Numbered from the stretch's first letter, positions 42,526 through 53,406 are shown. The stretch is DNA of 64,000 bases from Conexibacter stalactiti (GCF_035967765.1 NZ_JAYWIT010000003.1), one strand, 5' to 3'. Numbers and translations: made by a program. The notes: generated from the sequence alone by a model not told the origin.

Positions 42526-42569
42526 GAGTCCTCCCAACTGAGATCCCTCAGAGAGAGACAGAGATTCCA

Positions 42570-44918
<2,349 letters not shown>

Positions 44919-44942
44919 CAACGAGCCGCGTCCCCGCGAGGC

Positions 44943-44979
44943 ATCCGGTCCAGAGCGTCCACGACGCTCTGGACCGGAT
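44943..44979 (+). terminator. intrinsic terminator after the Clp gene
   Basis: A perfect 17-base stem (44943-44959 pairs with 44963-44979) with loop CAC, followed by CCGTTT. The strongest hairpin of the window, 24 bases after the stop. Confidence 0.9.
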
Positions 44980-45097
44980 CCGTTTAACGGCGCTTTGCGG
45001 GCTGATCGGGTGCTGCCCGACACCGCTTTGAGGTGCCAGGTCAGCGCGTCCACGCGCCCGCTCAAGTCTTATTGACGGTCCGCCGACAACGGGGTCG

Positions 45098-47968
45098 ATG
45101 TCGACCTCCGTCACGCGCGCGCTGGGCCTCGCCGCCGCCCTGCTGATCTCGCTCCTGCTGGCCGCCCCCGCGGCCTCCGCGGCGACCCCCGACCCTGTCG
45201 CCGCCTGTGACGGTACCGCCTACACGGCGACGACGGTCGCTGGCCGCGACGCCGTCAGCTGCGACGACGGCCGCGTGCGCGACTGGCAGCGCGCGAGCGT
45301 CGCCGACGCGCGCGTCGTGCGCGGCAGCAGCGGCGGCGCGACGCTCAGCTTCACCGTCGCGCGTCCGGAGGCGGGCAACCCGCTCGCGCTCGACTACGCG
45401 ACCGCCGACGGCACGGCGAGAGCCGGCGGCGACTACACGGCCAGCAGCGGCCAGCTCGTCTTCGAGGCCGACGAGACGCAGCGCACGATCGACGTCCCGG
45501 TCAGCTCGCTCGCGGCGCACGGCTCCGACCTCTCGCTGCGGCTGACGCTGGCCGACCCCAGCGGCGTCGCGCTGTTCGCGCGCGACCACGCGACTGGCTG
45601 GATCGCCAACCGCTTCTACAGCGCCGAGGCCAGCCCCGACGGCGACTACATGTGCGACGGCGGCTTCTACAGCCTCGGCACGCGTCCCGAGGGCGGCAGA
45701 GCGGTCGCCTGCCTCGGCCGCATCTTCACACCGGTCGTCGGCGAGCCGGTCGTCGACCCGCGCGCGGGCGTCGCGACCTTCACCGTCACGCGCCCGGCCG
45801 ACGTCGACGACTACGGCTCCTACTACATCGCCTACGCGACCGTCGATGGGACGGCCAGAGCGGGCGAGGACTACACGGCGACGAGCGGCAGAGTGTCGCT
45901 GCGCACCGACCAGCACAGCCTCACGATCGCGGTCCCGATCGATCCGCAAGCCGCCGCCGGGCGCACCTTCTCGCTCGAGCTGACGACCGACAGACCGGGG
46001 ACGACGGTCGCCGCCTACAACGCCGACAGAAGCGCGCTCGTCCCCGTCAGAGCGACCGCGACGGTGCAGCGGCCAGGTGCCGCCGTCAGCGGCGCGCCGC
46101 GGATCGGCGCCACCCTCGCCGCCGCGCCCGGCGCCGCCTCCTACGCCTGGTTCCGCTGCGACGCGCAGGGCGCCTGCCTGGCGATCCCCGGCGCCGGCGG
46201 CCAGAGCTACACGGCCCGCGCCGCCGACCTCGGCGAGACGCTGCGCGTGCGCACCACGACGCCCGTCACCGATGGCGGCAGCGACATCGGCGAGCGCGAC
46301 GCCGCCGGTCCCGTCGTCGCGCCGGCGCCGGATGGCGCCGCCGCCTGCGACGGCACCGCCTTCACGGCGGCGACCGTCGACGGCCGCGAGCTGCTGAGCT
46401 GCGACGACGGCGCGATCCGCGACTGGCAGCGCGTCGCGATCGAGGACGCGACCGTCACGCGCGGCACGAGCGGCGGCGCGACGCTCGCCTTCACGATCCG
46501 GCGGCCGGAGGCGGGCAGCCCGCTGTTCCTGCGTGCGAGAACGGGCGGCGGCACGGCCGTCGCCGGCAGCGACTACACGGCGCTCGACGCGCTCGTCGTG
46601 CTGGAAGCCGACGAGACGACGACGACCGTCGAGCTGCCGGTCACCTCCCGCGCGGGCGCGGGCGACGACCTGACCGTCGGGCTGGCGCTGAGCGACGCGG
46701 GCGGCGACGGCGTCGAGTTCGCGCGCGGCGCGGCGACCGGCACGATCCGCAACCGCGCGACGACCAGAACGATCGACGGCGACGAGGCCTGCAACGGCGG
46801 CCTCTACGACATCGTGGTCGTCGACGGCTGGCGGGTCGTCCGCTGCCTCGCCGGCACGGGCGGCGCCGACACCGTCTCCGCGGCGCCGATCGCCGTCGAC
46901 CGGCGCGCCGGGCTCGCGACCTTCGCGCTGACCCGCGCGAGCGGCGGCAGCCCCGTCTGGATCGACTGGACGACCGCCGACGGCAGCGCCACAGCGGGCG
47001 TCGACTACGAGGCTTCCAGCGGCAGCGTCCTGATGACCGGCGGCCAGCGAACGGCGCGCGTGACGGTGCCGCTGCTCGCCGGTGACGCGGCCGTCGGCGA
47101 CCGCGACTTCCAGCTCGTGCTGAGCGGCGGCAGAGCGACGCCGAGACCGGACCTGACCGGCGCGACCGCGACGATCCGCGGCGCCGCGCCCGCGCCCGTC
47201 GGCACGCCGCGTGTCGGCGAGCCGCTGACCGGCGCCGCGCCCGCCGCGGTGAGCCGCCAGTGGCAGCGCTGCGACGCGCTCGGCGCCTGCTGGGAGATCG
47301 CCGGCGCGACCGGCGCCGACTACACGCCGACCAGCGCCGACGCCGGGTACGGCCTGCGCGTGCGCGCGACCTACGCGCTCGGCGGCGACCCGGCCGGCGA
47401 CGCCGGCATGACCGCGTTCACGCCGACGACCGCCGCCGTGCTGCCGGCGCTGCCGCCCGGCCCCGATCCCGATCCCGACCCGGATCCCGATCCGCAGCCG
47501 AGACCGCAGCCCGATCCCGACCCGCAGCCGAGACCGCATCCGCACCCGCAACCCGACCCGCAGCCCCAGCCACAGCCCGGCCCGGGCGCGCAGCCGGCGC
47601 CCGGCGCGACGCTCGTCGTGACCGGCCGGCGCGAGCAGAACCGCCCCGTCGCGCTCGTCGCCGCCGGCCGCTCGAGCCTGTGGATGCGCTGCTCGGTCGC
47701 GTGCCGCATCGACGCGCCCCTGACGATCTCGCGCAAGGCGGCGCGCGCGCTCGGCCTGCGCTCGACGACGATCGGCCGCGCGCGCGGCAGCGCCGCGGCC
47801 GGCGAGCTGGTGCGGCTGCGCGTGACGCTGCACCCGCGCGCGAAGGTGCGCGTCGTGCGCACGCAGGGAAGGCTGCGCGTGATCGCGACGATCGCGACGC
47901 CGGCCGGCAGAACGGTCCGCGTCAGCTTCGGCCTCGAGCCCGTGCGCAGCGCGGCGCGCACGCGCTGA
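45098..47968 (+). CDS. large secreted Calx-beta repeat protein
   Basis: A 956-residue exported protein (signal peptide ending AAPAASAA). It consists of two copies of a long unit at about residues 35-405 and 415-775. Each begins with an ACDGTA.TA.TV.GR..LSCDDG-like Cys block and RDWQR, then a Calx-beta domain (pattern TADGTARAGGDYTASSGQLV), a second short Cys block with another Calx-beta domain, and an Ig-like end (QGACLAIPGAGGQSYT in copy 1; GACWEIAGATGADYTPTSAD in copy 2). A Pro/Asp/Gln linker (790-835) and a basic C-terminal domain follow. Surface adhesion or matrix function is likely but unproven. Confidence 0.82.
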   Translation: MSTSVTRALGLAAALLISLLLAAPAASAATPDPVAACDGTAYTATTVAGRDAVSCDDGRVRDWQRASVADARVVRGSSGGATLSFTVARPEAGNPLALDYATADGTARAGGDYTASSGQLVFEADETQRTIDVPVSSLAAHGSDLSLRLTLADPSGVALFARDHATGWIANRFYSAEASPDGDYMCDGGFYSLGTRPEGGRAVACLGRIFTPVVGEPVVDPRAGVATFTVTRPADVDDYGSYYIAYATVDGTARAGEDYTATSGRVSLRTDQHSLTIAVPIDPQAAAGRTFSLELTTDRPGTTVAAYNADRSALVPVRATATVQRPGAAVSGAPRIGATLAAAPGAASYAWFRCDAQGACLAIPGAGGQSYTARAADLGETLRVRTTTPVTDGGSDIGERDAAGPVVAPAPDGAAACDGTAFTAATVDGRELLSCDDGAIRDWQRVAIEDATVTRGTSGGATLAFTIRRPEAGSPLFLRARTGGGTAVAGSDYTALDALVVLEADETTTTVELPVTSRAGAGDDLTVGLALSDAGGDGVEFARGAATGTIRNRATTRTIDGDEACNGGLYDIVVVDGWRVVRCLAGTGGADTVSAAPIAVDRRAGLATFALTRASGGSPVWIDWTTADGSATAGVDYEASSGSVLMTGGQRTARVTVPLLAGDAAVGDRDFQLVLSGGRATPRPDLTGATATIRGAAPAPVGTPRVGEPLTGAAPAAVSRQWQRCDALGACWEIAGATGADYTPTSADAGYGLRVRATYALGGDPAGDAGMTAFTPTTAAVLPALPPGPDPDPDPDPDPQPRPQPDPDPQPRPHPHPQPDPQPQPQPGPGAQPAPGATLVVTGRREQNRPVALVAAGRSSLWMRCSVACRIDAPLTISRKAARALGLRSTTIGRARGSAAAGELVRLRVTLHPRAKVRVVRTQGRLRVIATIATPAGRTVRVSFGLEPVRSAARTR
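45200..47420 (+). repeat. internal duplication of a ~1.14-kb unit in the Calx-beta gene
   Basis: Copy 1 (about 45200-46310) and copy 2 (about 46343-47420) encode the same order of Cys block, Calx-beta, Cys block, Calx-beta and Ig-like segment. They have diverged in sequence, so the duplication is old. Confidence 0.75.
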
Positions 47969-47974
47969 GGCGGG

Positions 47975-48712
47975 CTATATCGCGTCGGCGGCGTCGCTGG
48001 CCGACGGGTGCGAGGAGTCGCGGAACTCCTCGAAGGTTCCCGTCAGCACGAACGCCAGCTGCTCGCCGACGTCGATCGCCTGGTCGCCGATCCGCTCGAT
48101 CGCGCGCGCGGCGAGGATCATGTGCATCGCCCACTCGCGCGTCTCGGGGTCGGCCCCGCTCTGCCACGCGAAGTGGAAGACGCGGCGGTTCAGCTCGTTG
48201 ACGTCGCGGTCCTCCAGCAGCAGGTCGCGCGCGAGCGCGAGGTCGCGCGTCTCGAAGGCGCGCTTGGCCTGCGCGACCTCGGCCGCGACGAGCCGCCCCA
48301 TCACGCCCAGCTCCTCGAGCAGGATCGCGTGGACCGGCGGATGGTGGCCGTCGAGCGGGATCAGCTTCGCGACGTTGACGCACTGGTCGCCCATCCGCTC
48401 CATCGTCACCGCGACGTGGAACAGCGCCGCGATCAGGCGCAGATCGGCGGCGACCGGCGCCTGCAGCGCCAGCAGCGCCAGCAGCCGCTCATGCAGCATC
48501 AGGTAGCGCTGGTCGATCTCGTCGTCGCCCTGCACGACGGCGGTCGCGAGCGCCATGTCCTGGTGCTCGACCGCCTCGGTCGCGCGCTGCAGCTGCATGA
48601 TCGCCATGTCGAGGCCGTCGAGGGCGAGGCCCTCGAGGTCGGCCAGCTCCTGGCGGAAGCTCGCGCGCAGATCTCTGCGATCACCGGAGAGCTGCTGCGC
48701 GCTGTCGTTCAT
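47975..48712 (-). CDS. phoU: phosphate transport system regulator PhoU
   Basis: A 245-residue all-helical protein with two PhoU repeats: ASFRQELADLEGLALDGLDM, DDEIDQRYLMLHERLLALLA and the metal-site-like LIAALFHVAVTMERMGDQCV in repeat 1; AFETRDLALARDLLLEDRDV and MILAARAIERIGDQAIDVGE in repeat 2. The E-R-x-G-D-Q motif in both is the family signature. PhoU links Pst transport state to phosphate signalling. The ATG at 48712 overlaps the stop of the upstream DNA-binding gene (ATGA). Confidence 0.95.
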   Translation of the reverse strand: MNDSAQQLSGDRRDLRASFRQELADLEGLALDGLDMAIMQLQRATEAVEHQDMALATAVVQGDDEIDQRYLMLHERLLALLALQAPVAADLRLIAALFHVAVTMERMGDQCVNVAKLIPLDGHHPPVHAILLEELGVMGRLVAAEVAQAKRAFETRDLALARDLLLEDRDVNELNRRVFHFAWQSGADPETREWAMHMILAARAIERIGDQAIDVGEQLAFVLTGTFEEFRDSSHPSASDAADAI

Positions 48713-49092
48713 CCAACCCTTCCCTTGGCCACCGACCTGTTGTCTTCCGTCGCGTCGTCGGACGCGAGCCGCTGAGGAGAGAAACGGTAACCGAGTCGGT
48801 AGTGGGTGTGGATGAACATCCACTCCGGCAGCGCCCGGTCGAGCTTCGCGCGCAGCTTGCGCACGTAGACGTCGACGGCGCGGTCGCTGGGCGACATCTC
48901 CTGACCCCAGCAGAGTCTGTAGAGCAGCTCGCGCGAGAGCACCTCGTCGGGGCGACGCATCAGCGCGGTGAGCAGCTCGAACTCGCGCGGCGTCAGCGGT
49001 ATGACGCGACCGTCCGCGCGGGCGGTGTATCCGGCAGGCTGCACTTCCAACGCGCCAGCGCGCAGTCGCTCTCTCGGCTCCGGTCGACTCAC
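48709..49092 (-). CDS. stand-alone PhoB/RegX3-type winged-helix DNA-binding protein (no receiver)
   Basis: A protein of about 127 residues made only of an OmpR-type output domain: LEVQPAGYTARADGRVIPLT, then PREFELLTALMRRPDEVLSR, LCWGQEM, VDVYVRKLRAKLD and HTHYRLGYRFSP. No receiver domain is encoded, and upstream DNA holds a PHO-box array instead. I prefer the GTG at 49092, which follows a CATCCT -10-like box by 7 bases and would be leaderless. An ATG at 49167 is open but would translate through the array. It is co-transcribed with phoU and divergent from pstSCAB, so it probably binds the 11-bp units. Confidence 0.8.
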   Translation of the reverse strand: MSRPEPRERLRAGALEVQPAGYTARADGRVIPLTPREFELLTALMRRPDEVLSRELLYRLCWGQEMSPSDRAVDVYVRKLRAKLDRALPEWMFIHTHYRLGYRFSPQRLASDDATEDNRSVAKGRVG

Positions 49093-49115
49093 GCGGCACA
49101 GGATGCGATGGATCG

Positions 49116-49159
49116 GTGACAGCCGAGTTACCGAATCGTGAACCGATCGTGAAAGCGCT
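49116..49159 (-). promoter_or_regulatory. PHO-box array (four 11-bp units) before the winged-helix/phoU operon
   Basis: On the + strand the units are GTGACAGCCGA, GTTACCGAATC, GTGAACCGATC and GTGAAAGCGCT, with no gap between them. Read on the minus strand each unit ends in TTCAC, GTAAC or GTCAC, as in actinobacterial PHO boxes (GTTCAC-type direct repeats). Confidence 0.8.
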
Positions 49160-49183
49160 GTGGTCATGGCGTTGCCGCGCTGT

Positions 49184-49233
49184 GTTCACAAGAAGGTCAC
49201 ATCCCGGCGACCTTTCGGTAACAGACTGGCAAC
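49184..49233 (+). promoter_or_regulatory. PHO-box array (five 11-bp units) before pstS
   Basis: Hexamers GTTCAC (49184), GGTCAC (49195), GGCGAC (49206), GGTAAC (49217) and GGCAAC (49228) recur with an exact 11-base period. The first two match the consensus best. The pstS start lies 52 bases beyond the last unit. Confidence 0.8.
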
Positions 49234-49285
49234 CGTGTCCTGCTGTGGTGAATACGCAAACCGAAGTGAGGACCAAGGAGCTTCT

Positions 49286-50398
49286 GTGAGATTCCCACGC
49301 AAGACGACGGCGCTGCTCTCCTGCGCCGCCCTCGCGATCGGCGTCGCGGCATGCGGCGACGACAGCGACGACAGCAGCGCGAGCACCAGCAGCGGCGGTG
49401 CCAGCACGGCCGCGGCCACCGCTGACCTGTCCGGCCAGATCGCCGGCGCGGGCGCTTCCTCCCAGGCCGCTGCAGCCGAGGCGTGGATCGCCGGCTTCCA
49501 GGAAGCCAACTCCGGCGTGACGGTCTCCTACGACCCGATCGGCTCGGGCGGCGGCCGCGAGCAGTTCATCGCCGGCGGCACCGCCTTCGCGGGCACCGAC
49601 TCGGCGCTCGACGCGGAGGAGCTGAGAGCCGCCGCGAGACAGTGCACCAACGTCGTCGAGGTGCCGGTCTACATCTCGCCGATCGCGATCATCTACAACC
49701 TCCCGGGCGTGGAGGAGCTGAGACTGTCGCCGGCCACCGCCGCCGCGATGCTGCTCGGCGAGATCAGAAACTGGAACGACCCGGCGATCGCCAGAGAGAA
49801 CCCGGACGTCGAGCTGCCCGACACGGCGGTCACGCCGGTCCACCGCTCTGACGAGTCCGGCACGACCGAGAACCTCGCCGAGTACCTCTCGACCGTCGCC
49901 CCCGACGTCTGGAGAGCCGAGGTCAGCGGTGACTGGCCGACGAGAAGCGGCGAGTCCGCCGACGGCACCTCCGGCGTCGTCGAGGCCGTCTCCGCCGGCG
50001 AGGGCACGATCGGCTACGCCGACGCCTCGCAGGCCGGCGACCTCGGCGTCGCGCTGCTGCAGGTCGGCGAGGAGTTCGTCGGCCCGACGCCCGAGGCCGC
50101 CGCGGCGATCCTCGAGGAGTCCAGACGCGTCGAGGGCGAGGGCGACTACGTCTTCGCGTACGACCTGAGACGCGACACGACGGCGACGGGCACCTACCCG
50201 GCCGTGCTCGTCTCCTACGGCGTGGCGTGCACGCACTACGACGACGCCAACACCGGCGCGATCGTCAGAGCGTACATGTCGTACCTGATCAGCCCGGAGG
50301 GGCAGGAGACCGCCGCCTCCGCCGCCGGTTCGGCGCCGCTCTCGGATGCACTGCGCACCGAGCTGCAGCCCGCCGTTGACGCGATCGGGGCCAGATAG
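49286..50398 (+). CDS. pstS: phosphate ABC transporter substrate-binding lipoprotein PstS
   Basis: A 370-residue lipoprotein: signal peptide with lipobox LAIGVAAC, a Ser/Asp/Gly-rich linker, then the phosphate-binding fold (GQIAGAGASSQAAAAEAWIA, YDPIGSGGGREQFIAGGTAF, TDSAL, and HRSDESGTT at the ligand site). It captures phosphate outside the membrane for PstCAB. GTG start with AAGGAG 5 bases upstream. Arginine codons are 12 AGA and 6 CGC among 18, very unlike the Clp gene. A hairpin separates it from pstC. Confidence 0.95.
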   Translation: MRFPRKTTALLSCAALAIGVAACGDDSDDSSASTSSGGASTAAATADLSGQIAGAGASSQAAAAEAWIAGFQEANSGVTVSYDPIGSGGGREQFIAGGTAFAGTDSALDAEELRAAARQCTNVVEVPVYISPIAIIYNLPGVEELRLSPATAAAMLLGEIRNWNDPAIARENPDVELPDTAVTPVHRSDESGTTENLAEYLSTVAPDVWRAEVSGDWPTRSGESADGTSGVVEAVSAGEGTIGYADASQAGDLGVALLQVGEEFVGPTPEAAAAILEESRRVEGEGDYVFAYDLRRDTTATGTYPAVLVSYGVACTHYDDANTGAIVRAYMSYLISPEGQETAASAAGSAPLSDALRTELQPAVDAIGAR

Positions 50399-50413
50399 CG
50401 CAAGGACCCTGGT

Positions 50414-50439
50414 GAGCGGGCGGCCTCGGCCGCCCGCTC
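50414..50439 (+). terminator. hairpin between pstS and pstC
   Basis: A perfect 12-base GC stem (50414-50425 with 50428-50439) with loop TC, followed by GCTTCCTCC. It likely lets pstS mRNA accumulate above the downstream pstCAB part. Confidence 0.75.
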
Positions 50440-50464
50440 GCTTCCTCCCCACAGAAACCATGCG

Positions 50465-51430
50465 ATGAGCGCGAGCGCAGAACCAAACGACGTCACGCGG
50501 CGGGCGATCGAACGCCGCGGTGGGATACCCCAGCGTCCGGGCGACCGGATCTTCGCCGGCGGCTCCAAGGGCGCCGGCATCCTGATTCTCGTGGCGCTCG
50601 CCGGCGTCGCGATCTTCCTGCTGGTCGAGGCGTGGCCGGCGATCACCGCCTCCGCGAGAGAGATCCCCGGCGGCGAGGGGCTCGTCGACTACATCGCCCC
50701 GCTCGCGTTCGGGACCGTGCTGGCGGCGACGCTGGCGGCGATCATCGCCGTCCCGTTCGCGGTCGCGATCGCGCTGTTCGTCAGCCACTACGCGCCGCGC
50801 CGCATCGCCTCGGGACTCGGCTACGTGATCGACCTGCTGGCCGCCGTCCCGTCGGTCGTCTACGGCCTCTGGGGCGTTTCGGTGCTCGCGCCGGCGTCGA
50901 AGGACATCAACACCTGGCTGGCCGACAACGTCGGCTGGCTCCCGTTCTTCGAAGGACCGGCCTCGGTCACCGGCCGCACGATGCTCGTCGCCGGCATAGT
51001 GCTCGCGGTGATGATCCTGCCGATCATCACGGCGATCGCCCGCGAGGTCTTCATGCAGACGCCGCGCGCCCACGAGGAGGCCGCGCTGGCGCTCGGCGCG
51101 ACGCGCTGGGAGATGGTCAAGATGGCCGTCCTGCCGTTCGGCCGCTCGGCCGTCATCTCCGGCTCGATGCTCGGCCTCGGCCGCGCGCTCGGCGAGACGA
51201 TGGCGGTCACGATCATCCTCTCGGTCTCCGGCGTCGTCACCTTCAACCTGATCAGCTCGACCAACCCGTCGACGATCGCCGCCAACATCGCGCTCGACTT
51301 CCCCGAGTCGTCGGGCATCGCGATCAACGCGCTGATCGCCTCGGGCCTCGTCCTGTTCGCGATCACCCTGATCGTCAACATGGCCGCGCGCGCGGTCATC
51401 AGCCGCCGCGAGAAGAGAGAGGGACGATGA
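50465..51430 (+). CDS. pstC: phosphate ABC transporter permease PstC
   Basis: A 321-residue permease with about six helices. Visible: GAGILILVALAGVAIFLLVE, the LAFGTVLAATLAAIIAVPFA segment, DLLAAVPSVVYGLWG (typical PstC/PstA block) and the ABC-coupling loop HEEAALALGATRWEMVKMAV (EAA motif). It forms the membrane channel with PstA. Its stop overlaps the pstA start (ATGA). Confidence 0.95.
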   Translation: MSASAEPNDVTRRAIERRGGIPQRPGDRIFAGGSKGAGILILVALAGVAIFLLVEAWPAITASAREIPGGEGLVDYIAPLAFGTVLAATLAAIIAVPFAVAIALFVSHYAPRRIASGLGYVIDLLAAVPSVVYGLWGVSVLAPASKDINTWLADNVGWLPFFEGPASVTGRTMLVAGIVLAVMILPIITAIAREVFMQTPRAHEEAALALGATRWEMVKMAVLPFGRSAVISGSMLGLGRALGETMAVTIILSVSGVVTFNLISSTNPSTIAANIALDFPESSGIAINALIASGLVLFAITLIVNMAARAVISRREKREGR

Positions 51431-52473
51431 GCGCGACGACCTCCGCCGACTGGGCAGCCCACAAGGTCCTGCCCACGTGGGTGCCCGGCGCGGCATCCGG
51501 CGCCGGCGTCGTGCTCGGCGTCGCCGGCGTGATCGCCGGGCTCCCGCCGATCGTCGGCGTGCTGATCGCGCTGGCCGTCGTGACGCTCGTGCTGATCCCG
51601 TGGTCGATCGCGGTCGAAGGCTCGCGCCGCGCCCGCGACCGGATGGTCACGGTCGCCGTCACCGGTGCCTTCGCGCTCGCCGTCGCACCGCTGATCTCGC
51701 TGCTTTGGACCGTCGTCGACCGCGGCATGGAGCGGTTCGACATGACGCTCTTCAGCGAGTCGATGCGCGGCGTCGTCGGCGCCGGCGGCGGCGTCCAGCA
51801 CGCGATCGTCGGCACGCTCGTGATCACCGGCCTGGCGACGCTCGCGTCGGTCCCGGTCGGCGTGCTGGCGGCGATCTACCTGCACGAGTACGGCCGCGGC
51901 GGCAAGCTCGCGAGATCGATCTCCTTCTTCGTCGACGTGATGACGGGGATCCCGTCGATCGTCGCCGGCCTCTTCGCCTACGCGCTCTTCGCGCTGATCT
52001 TCGGCCCCGGCATCCGCATGGGCGTGATCGGCTCGGTCGCGCTGTGCCTGCTGATGATCCCGATCGTGGTGCGCTCGACCGAGGAGATGCTGCGGGTCGT
52101 GCCGAACCACCTGCGCGAGGCCGCCTACGGCCTCGGCGTGCCGAAGTGGCTGACGATCGTGAAGGTGGTTCTGCCGACGGCCTTCGCGGGCATCGTCACA
52201 GGGTGCATGCTCGCGATCGCCCGCGTCGTCGGCGAGACCGCGCCGCTGCTGATCACGACCGGCGCGGTGACGTCGGTCAACGCGAACCCCTTCGGCGGAC
52301 GGATGGAGAACCTCGCCGTCTTCGCCTACAACCAGTACGCCAACCCGGGCGTCCCGAGAGATCCCTACATCGCCCGCGCATGGGCCGCGGCCTTGACGCT
52401 CCTGCTGATCGTCATGGTCCTCAGCCTGCTCGCGCGTGTCGTGTCCGCCCGCTTCGGCGTCAGATCGCGCTGA
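51427..52473 (+). CDS. pstA: phosphate ABC transporter permease PstA
   Basis: A 348-residue permease. An extra hydrophobic hairpin in the first 75 residues is followed by the usual core: FALAVAPLISLLWTVVDRG, VQHAIVGTLVITGLATLASV, FVDVMTGIPSIVAGLFAYAL and the EAA loop LREAAYGLGVPKWLTIVKVV. The N-terminal extension (residues 1-75) is longer than in E. coli PstA but common in actinobacteria. It pairs with PstC. Confidence 0.95.
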   Translation: MSATTSADWAAHKVLPTWVPGAASGAGVVLGVAGVIAGLPPIVGVLIALAVVTLVLIPWSIAVEGSRRARDRMVTVAVTGAFALAVAPLISLLWTVVDRGMERFDMTLFSESMRGVVGAGGGVQHAIVGTLVITGLATLASVPVGVLAAIYLHEYGRGGKLARSISFFVDVMTGIPSIVAGLFAYALFALIFGPGIRMGVIGSVALCLLMIPIVVRSTEEMLRVVPNHLREAAYGLGVPKWLTIVKVVLPTAFAGIVTGCMLAIARVVGETAPLLITTGAVTSVNANPFGGRMENLAVFAYNQYANPGVPRDPYIARAWAAALTLLLIVMVLSLLARVVSARFGVRSR

Positions 52474-52509
52474 GGCAACGCAATGATGGAACCGAGAGGA
52501 ACGACTGAC

Positions 52510-53406
52510 ATGACCGAGCCCTCCGCGGACGTCCGCACGAGCGAGCAGACCGAGGTGCCCTCCGTCCCGCTCGGCCAGGCGGTCGGAGCGGCCGGTGCGA
52601 GCGTGACGTCGACGGCCCCCACGGTCGCCGCGAAGAGCATCGAGGTCAGAGACCTCGACATCTACTACGGCGCCTTTCACGCCGTCAGAGGCGTCTCGAT
52701 GACGATCAAGCCGAACAAGGTGACGGCGCTGATCGGCTCCTCGGGCTGCGGCAAGTCGACCTTCCTGCGCTCGCTCAACCGCATGCACGAGCTTGTCAGA
52801 GGGGCGTACGTCGACGGCAACGTCGAGCTCGACGGCCGCGACATCTACGCCAGCGGCACTGACCCGGTCGCCGTGCGTCGCCAGATCGGGATGGTCTTCC
52901 AGCAGCCGAACCCGTTCCCGACGATGTCGATCTACGACAACGTCGCGGCCGGTCTGAAGCTGAACCGCAGCAAGCTGAAGGGCAAGGAGCTCGACGAGAT
53001 CGTCGAGAGAGCGCTCAGAGGCGCCCACCTCTGGAACGAGGTCAAGGACCGCCTCGACAAGCCCGGCTCCGGCCTCTCCGGCGGTCAGCAGCAGCGCCTC
53101 TGCATCGCCCGCGCGACCGCGGTCGAGCCCGACGTGCTGCTGATGGACGAGCCCTGCTCGGCGCTCGACCCGATCGCGACGGTCGCGATCGAGAACCTGA
53201 TCGCGGAGCTGAAGAACCGCTACACGATCGCGATCGTCACGCACAACATGCAGCAGGCGGCGCGCGCGAGCGACTACACCGCCTTCTTCAACATCGACAG
53301 ATCGGGCGATCCCGGCCAGCTGGTCGAGCTCGACGACACCGAGACGATCTTCTCGCGCCCGGCCAACCCGGCGACGGAGGCGTACATCAGCGGCCGCTTC
53401 GGCTGA
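52510..53406 (+). CDS. pstB: phosphate ABC transporter ATP-binding protein PstB
   Basis: A 298-residue ATPase after a 40-residue low-complexity leader. Walker A is LIGSSGCGKSTFLRSLNRMH, the Q-loop VFQQPNPFPTMSIYDNVAAG, signature LSGGQQQRLCIARA, Walker B VLLMDEPCSALDP, and the H-loop IVTHNMQQAARASDYTAFF. The ATG at 52510 is preferred because GAGAGGA lies at the right distance; an ATG at 52483 is in frame. Arginine is often AGA, as in pstS. Confidence 0.95.
   Translation: MTEPSADVRTSEQTEVPSVPLGQAVGAAGASVTSTAPTVAAKSIEVRDLDIYYGAFHAVRGVSMTIKPNKVTALIGSSGCGKSTFLRSLNRMHELVRGAYVDGNVELDGRDIYASGTDPVAVRRQIGMVFQQPNPFPTMSIYDNVAAGLKLNRSKLKGKELDEIVERALRGAHLWNEVKDRLDKPGSGLSGGQQQRLCIARATAVEPDVLLMDEPCSALDPIATVAIENLIAELKNRYTIAIVTHNMQQAARASDYTAFFNIDRSGDPGQLVELDDTETIFSRPANPATEAYISGRFG

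Larger units (their letters stand above)
42225..42569. other. divergent intergenic region between the GH95-like and Clp genes
   Basis: 345 bases without a gene. The left part carries two CAATCGATTG operators and a possible -10 (TAGGGT, reverse strand, 42259-42264) for the hydrolase gene. The right part carries the promoter and inverted repeat of the Clp gene. Confidence 0.7.

Noticed and set aside
49093..49167. N-terminal extension of the winged-helix protein to the ATG at 49167
   Set aside because: It would translate through the 11-bp PHO-box array; the added residues are not a receiver domain.
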